Below, one piece after another: positions 59,456 through 64,000 of a stretch of DNA of 64,000 bases (its first letter is position 1; every line of letters begins with the position of its first letter). The translations under genes and the position numbers were made by a program. This DNA is from Pteria penguin (Eukaryota > Mollusca > Bivalvia > Pterioida > Pteriidae), in assembly GCA_035048485.1 (NCBI GenBank), contig CM068587.1:34023001-34087000 (forward strand), written 5' to 3'. The notes under the pieces are model-generated. The model had not been told where the DNA came from. It searched no databases and worked only from the letters and a program-made list of their open reading frames with translations.

Positions 59456-60456
59456 AAATCTGGCCTTCATAGATATTGCGAAACAGTATATTCCAGAAGT
59501 GGAATTAATCAAATGTGGATCCTTAAAAATTCAAAAGAGTTGTTAGAAAATCTAAAATCAAAAAGTTTTACTAAAATTCACTCTATCAAGTCTTTTGACT
59601 TTTCGACTCTTTACACAACGATCCCTCATCAGAAATTAAAAGACAGATTAGCGGAAATTATTCAAAATGCATTTACTAGTAAAAACGGAAGCCGCAAATT
59701 CAAATATATAGTAATAGGCCACGATAAAACTTACTTTGTTAGGGAAAATTCTGATTCCAAAAATAAATACACTGAAACAGCTGTCATCCAGATGTTGAAA
59801 TTTCTTATCGATAACATTTTTGTGGTGTTTGGAGGTAAGGTTTTTCAACAAATTGTCGGCATTCCAATGGGCACTAACTGTGCTCCGCTTCTGGCTGACA
59901 TATTCCTATACTCATACGAAGCTGAATTCATTCAGTCTTTGCTTTGGCAAGGAAAAAAACAATTGGCTCTTGGCTTCAATTTTACTTACAGATATATAGA
60001 TGACTTGCTTTCAATTAATAATCCTTCATTCGCGGATTACCTTAGCATCATCTATCAAGTGAACTTGAGGTCAAAGAAACCACAGAAAGTAGTAATTCTA
60101 CTTCGTATTTAGATATTATATTGTCTTTCGACATTAATGGTCAATTGAACACCTCACTCTATGACAAACGTGATTTCAATTTCGCTATCACAAGCTTTCC
60201 TTTCATAAGTAGCAACATTCCATCATCGCCCGCATACGGTGTATTCATATCTCAGTTAATACGTTATTCCAGAGCGTGTTCAAATTACAGTGACTTTGTT
60301 CTGAGGGCTAGGCGACTTTCAGTTAAGCTGCTCAACCAGGGTTATATATGTGCTAGACTAGCAACGTCACTGAGGAAATTCTATGGTCGTTACGAGACTC
60401 TTATTACTCCATATAATATTTCGTTATCCAGACTTTTAAATGATATTCTGGACTGA

Positions 60457-60905
60457 GACCGATTCCGATCATTTTACACAGATTTGACACCTTCTGTACC
60501 AGAAGGTTACCTACTTCGACTTCTTCATATATAAATACATATGGAATTTACACGATTTGACTCTTTCTACTGGGTATATGTGACGGGTGTTGCTAGCAAG
60601 CAGGAGATGCTCACCCTCCCCGGGCACCTGATCTCACTCCATCACAGGGGTTCACATATGCTCTTCAAGTAGACATATTTTGTTATTTTCCATTTGTTTT
60701 TCATTTTCACTGATTTTGTATGTCCTCTGGTTTTATGATTTTGGACTTGTGGTTTGGATTTATCCATCATCTTTACATCCAAATGAGAAACAAGTCCAGA
60801 AAATCGAAAAAAAAATTAGTCATAGCCGAAATTAACATTATTGGAGGCATTAGAGTTACTATCCGTTATTTTCTGAGTTTTCCCATAGAAGGGATAATTT
60901 AGTAA
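60457..60905 (+). mobile_element. 3' untranslated region of the RT element
   Basis: Follows the RT stop. It has TTTGACTCTTTCTACTGGGT and a GC-rich segment where GGGTG (60,585) can pair with CACCC (60,612), followed by CCTCCCCGGGCACCTGATCT. I recall this segment downstream of other copies of the family. No hammerhead ribozyme core (CTGATGA...GAAA) was found. The end of the element is not defined. Confidence 0.5.
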
Positions 60906-60987
60906 GACAGGATAGGTAGATTTCATCGGCGGTAATTTAGTTTCTGATCAAGAAGGAGTTCTGTCTGAGATTCACACTTATTTTAAT

Positions 60988-61048
60988 TATTGATTGATTG
61001 ACTGATTATCGTTTTACGCCACTATACGATTATTTCACGTATATGGTG
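60988..61048 (-). mobile_element. 3' fragment of a family-2 SINE
   Basis: TGATTATCGTTTTACGCCAC and ATTATTTCACGTATATGGTG match the SINE tail. The sequence then changes abruptly, so this is a 5'-truncated insertion. Confidence 0.7.
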
Positions 61049-61765
61049 TATTCATGGAAAATCAAAAACAAATTGTCATAATTCTTTCAGAAATGCATTC
61101 CTTTACTGTATTAATTCTGGCTAAAATAAGCATTTCAGTGCATTAAAAGTCAACCATAGGAAAAACTATTGAGGAAAACCATGCTATTTTAATCAAAAGA
61201 GCTCATCTAAGCTTTCAGGTAAGGTTAACTAATAAAACGATAAAACAATCAGAACTAGTCTTATATACGGATGAACGACCTTTATGCAGCTGGAACTTAA
61301 ACTGCTGTTCTGTGTCGATATATATAACATAACTGTATCTCTACAAATGCCATTGTGGTTTTTTCTTTCATTGCCAAAGAAATGGTAACCAAGACATCTC
61401 CATCTATCACATTAAATTTAATTTTATCTTCACTGCCAGTGTAGATCTAGAGTTAAGTTCCTTTAATGCTCTTCGTCTGTGACTTTTCTCTTTTCGTATA
61501 ATCGTTAGTGTGTGTAACTATTTCAAAACTCCTGACGATTAATTAACAGATATTTTGTAATTATATTCCTTTCTGTAAACAATTGGATGTACATACCAGA
61601 TAGATCTACATAAAATTCAAAATGCATTTATAAAGATGGATAACTGAAGTAATACATTGTATGAGCTGATTCATGCAGTGCTGTGTATTTATTTATCAGT
61701 AAATTAGTAAATTTGTTCAGGTATTGAAATCCAGCGTCTAGATATTGCATGTATTTTGCCCGGCC
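61049..61765. other. Unassigned AT-rich sequence
   Basis: No gene, RNA or repeat recognised. Confidence 0.45.
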
Positions 61766-62060
61766 CTCATTAAAGCTAGTAGTCGGAGTCGGATACAGAA
61801 ATGTCGGATACGAGATTTTTTATCGTCTTTTTCTTCTCAAATATTGAACTGATTGCAATGAAACTTGGTGAACCCCTTCATGATGTTATTCTTTATCATA
61901 TACAATTGACACATTATATATATCAATTGTATTTGCCGCGATCCATGCCAAGGTGTTCAGTCTACCTCACTAAAACTAGTAGACGGAGGAGTCGGATACA
62001 AGATACATTATTGCAGATTTCTTCTCAAATACCTAAGTGATTGAAATAAAACGTGGTAAA
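61766..62060 (+). repeat. Two direct copies of a GAGTCGGATACA repeat
   Basis: TAGTCGGAGTCGGATACAGA...TTCTTCTCAAATATTGAACTG and TAGACGGAGGAGTCGGATAC...TTCTTCTCAAATACCTAAGTG lie about 200 bp apart. TATCCGACAT / TGTCGGATA words at 62,265-62,325 may be a third, inverted scrap. Confidence 0.6.
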
Positions 62061-62100
62061 AACAATTATTGTGCGATATTTTATCAGATACAATCATGGA

Positions 62101-62210
<110 letters not shown>

Positions 62211-62329
62211 ACATCACCATTCACATTTAACACTTTAAGTTAGGTATATGACTATAAAATCCTGTATCCGACATGCACTGTGTACTAGGTTTAGTGAGTT
62301 TAACACAGAATGTCGGATAGCGTAATTAA

Positions 62330-63600
62330 AACGGACGAAGTTTCTGATATAAATGCTAAGCCAATATTCTTTCTTTCCCAATATACAAAATAGATATTAA
62401 ATAATTACATTAATGTTCAATTGTATCAGTATAGTTTATTGATCAAAAGCAGTACAGCTTATAGATTTCAATACATGATAATCAACAGATATATAATAAT
62501 AAGGTCAAGTATAAAAGAAAGAACATATATGCGCGTTGTTAAACACATACGTATACAGATATTAATAAATAGAAAATTAAAATACACCAGTGGAATATCG
62601 AAAAATATTATGCACATTTATACAGAATAATTATTACAAAATAAATAACATAAATGCATAGTCAAAATACATACATGACACGAGAAACAGTAAATCGTCT
62701 ACGTTTTAACAAGTATCAGTTCTTAATTTTGTAGAATGTAAGATATATTTAGCTAAACCGCATAGTTCTTTGGCGTTTTGGGTGGTTAGTAACTGAATTA
62801 ATTAATCAACTGATACAGCTTTCTCGCATTGGCAATTATCGTGTCACATATATTCCTTTTTAAACAATGGATGTTAATTACACTCATTAAATCATCAACA
62901 CTTTACAGCTTCTTTTAGATAACCATTTTATATACTTTTTTAAATCAACACTATATTATTTCATTAAGTTAATTGTAAGATAACATGGTGTTAATGGGGT
63001 TGCTATGTAATGAAAGAAATCAAAATGCTGGAATGAGGAGTGAAGTAATACCGCAACTATATCTCAAGCTTTTGGAAGAAGTCTTTTGATTGGATAGGTG
63101 ATGAAGCTGTATAATTTAATCTCACATGAACGTGACACATAAAAGCACCAACTTTTTATGACAAGTCATGGCGTCTCTTTTGCTATTCAGTGAATGCGAT
63201 ACTTTGCACGATACTAGCGATTTAATTTATTAGTAATACTTATAGACATTAATGTTATCTCAATTAATTTACACAATACATGAAGGATACGAAAAAAAGG
63301 AGCCTAAACAATTTTGAGAGTACGAATAGTTTGAATGAAACCTCGAGCGGTAGATAATTAACGTTTTGTGTGCGTTTGTATCATCTAAGCAGACTCGTCG
63401 TTCAAAGAGAAAGTAGGGTATCCATGAGCATTTCATTAAGAAAAAAAAATTTTAATACTAAATCATTTTTTGACAGTGCTCAGATTGAATCAGTATTAGA
63501 TTGCTTTATACTATAAGCAGTAAATGATTCACAATTAACGTAATTTAAAGGAATATATCAACTTTAAACTAGCCTGACTTACCGTAACTATCAAAAATTT
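62330..63600. other. Unassigned AT-rich sequence
   Basis: No supported feature. The small open frame at 62,421-62,630 has no recognisable domain. Confidence 0.45.
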
Positions 63601-63680
63601 TTACCAAGGACGTATATTAAAAAAAGGGAAGGGGGTGGGGGTGTCGGAGGCACATGTCCACGACACACACTTTGAATGCG

Positions 63681-63732
63681 GTGTGTGTGTATGTCATGTG
63701 TGTGTGTGTGTGTGTATGTGTGTGTGTGTGTA
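63681..63732. repeat. (GT)n microsatellite, imperfect
   Basis: GT runs interrupted by ATGTCAT and ATGT. Confidence 0.95.
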
Positions 63733-63904
63733 TGAAGCGCAGCATACTTGAATCTGCATCCCCCTCCCATTACCCCAAATTTCACGTAGTACTTAATTTC
63801 GCTCCTTTTTTTCTCAGTATGCACATGTCATGTGCCGATATATATCTTGTAACTAGGCCTATAAATTTTACCCACAGCTGCAATGCATCTATATAAAATG
63901 ATGA

Positions 63905-64000
63905 AATGATGTGACCAAGAGGTTCCGGGTTCGACTCCTGCTGTGGGCACGCCGGTGGTTTGTCTTTCGGACGAGACAGTAAAATCCTGTCCCGTGTCAT
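63905..64000 (+). mobile_element. tRNA-derived SINE, family 2, cut by the window end
   Basis: B box GGGTTCGACTCCTGC, then GCCGGTGGTTTGTCTTTCGG and ACGAGACAGTAAAATCCTGT match the first part of the family-2 element. The A-box half of the head is degraded. The rest lies outside the window. Confidence 0.8.

Larger units (their letters stand above)
57381..60456 (+). pseudogene. Reverse transcriptase of an unclassified or Penelope-like retroelement, broken by a LINE insertion and a frameshift
   Basis: The outer gene is present as 57,381-57,662 and 59,456-60,456. Before the break are LPYLYCIPKMHKNPYKQRFI and KCSTKSVSMLLTKILSEI. After it are MWILKNSKELLENL, FDFSTLYTTIPHQKLKDRL, GIPMGTNCAPLLADIFLYSY and TYRYIDDLLSINNP. 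These are RT motifs including the catalytic YIDD box. The C-terminal part continues in another frame (YDKRDFNFAITSFPFISSNI, PSSPAYGVFISQLIRYSRAC, LRKFYGRYE) after a 1-base loss near 60,055. Known: this protein family is widespread in mollusc and cnidarian genomes. Its placement with Penelope-like elements is my best guess, and no GIY-YIG domain is seen. The 5' end is missing. Inactive. Confidence 0.8.

Overview
This is a repeat-dominated, AT-rich window of an animal nuclear genome. It has interrupted genes with canonical GT/AG splice sites, tRNA-headed SINEs, LINE and Penelope-like reverse transcriptase remains, many terminal-inverted-repeat (TIR) elements and long satellites. The SINE tails, the (GACGGACAGACGG)n-tailed dispersed repeats and the repeat built around GATGCGCATTTCGAC resemble those I know from bivalve molluscs, so a bivalve or close mollusc is my best guess. 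This is inference, not proof.

Layout. (1) 1-5.2 kb: the 5' part of a minus-strand polypeptide N-acetylgalactosaminyltransferase (GALNT) gene. A signal-anchor exon and a stem exon are followed by two homologous 139-bp exons of identical phase, which look mutually exclusive. The catalytic exons lie off the left edge. The large intron holds a SINE and a duplicated 200-bp repeat. (2) 5.2-10.1 kb: SINEs and at least two TIR elements with target-site duplications (TSDs). (3) 10.14-11.3 kb: an 88-bp tandem repeat that appears to have grown out of the central part of the local SINE family. (4) 11,316-11,815: a 500-N gap. (5) 11.8-38.0 kb: about 160 head-to-tail copies of a 163-bp satellite with two palindromes per unit and centromere-like higher-order duplications (two 15-mer blocks and one block of about 24 units, each present as a tandem pair). 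It is interrupted once by a 217-bp TIR element. (6) 38.0-57.2 kb: no recognisable host gene. It holds dispersed and tandem mollusc-type repeats, microsatellites and several small DNA transposons, including a Mutator-like MITE inside a hAT-like MITE. (7) 57.4-60.9 kb: a three-level nest, with a SINE inside an L1-like LINE inside a Penelope-like RT gene, each insertion with its own TSD. (8) 60.9-64 kb: simple repeats, SINE fragments and unassigned AT-rich DNA.

Only the GALNT exons look like functional host coding sequence. Nearly all short open frames in the satellite and elsewhere are chance readings of repeats; the satellite period of 163 is not a multiple of three. The observations I rate highest are the duplicated GALNT exon pair, the SINE-to-satellite transition, and the higher-order 163-bp satellite with conserved hairpin arms and variable loops.
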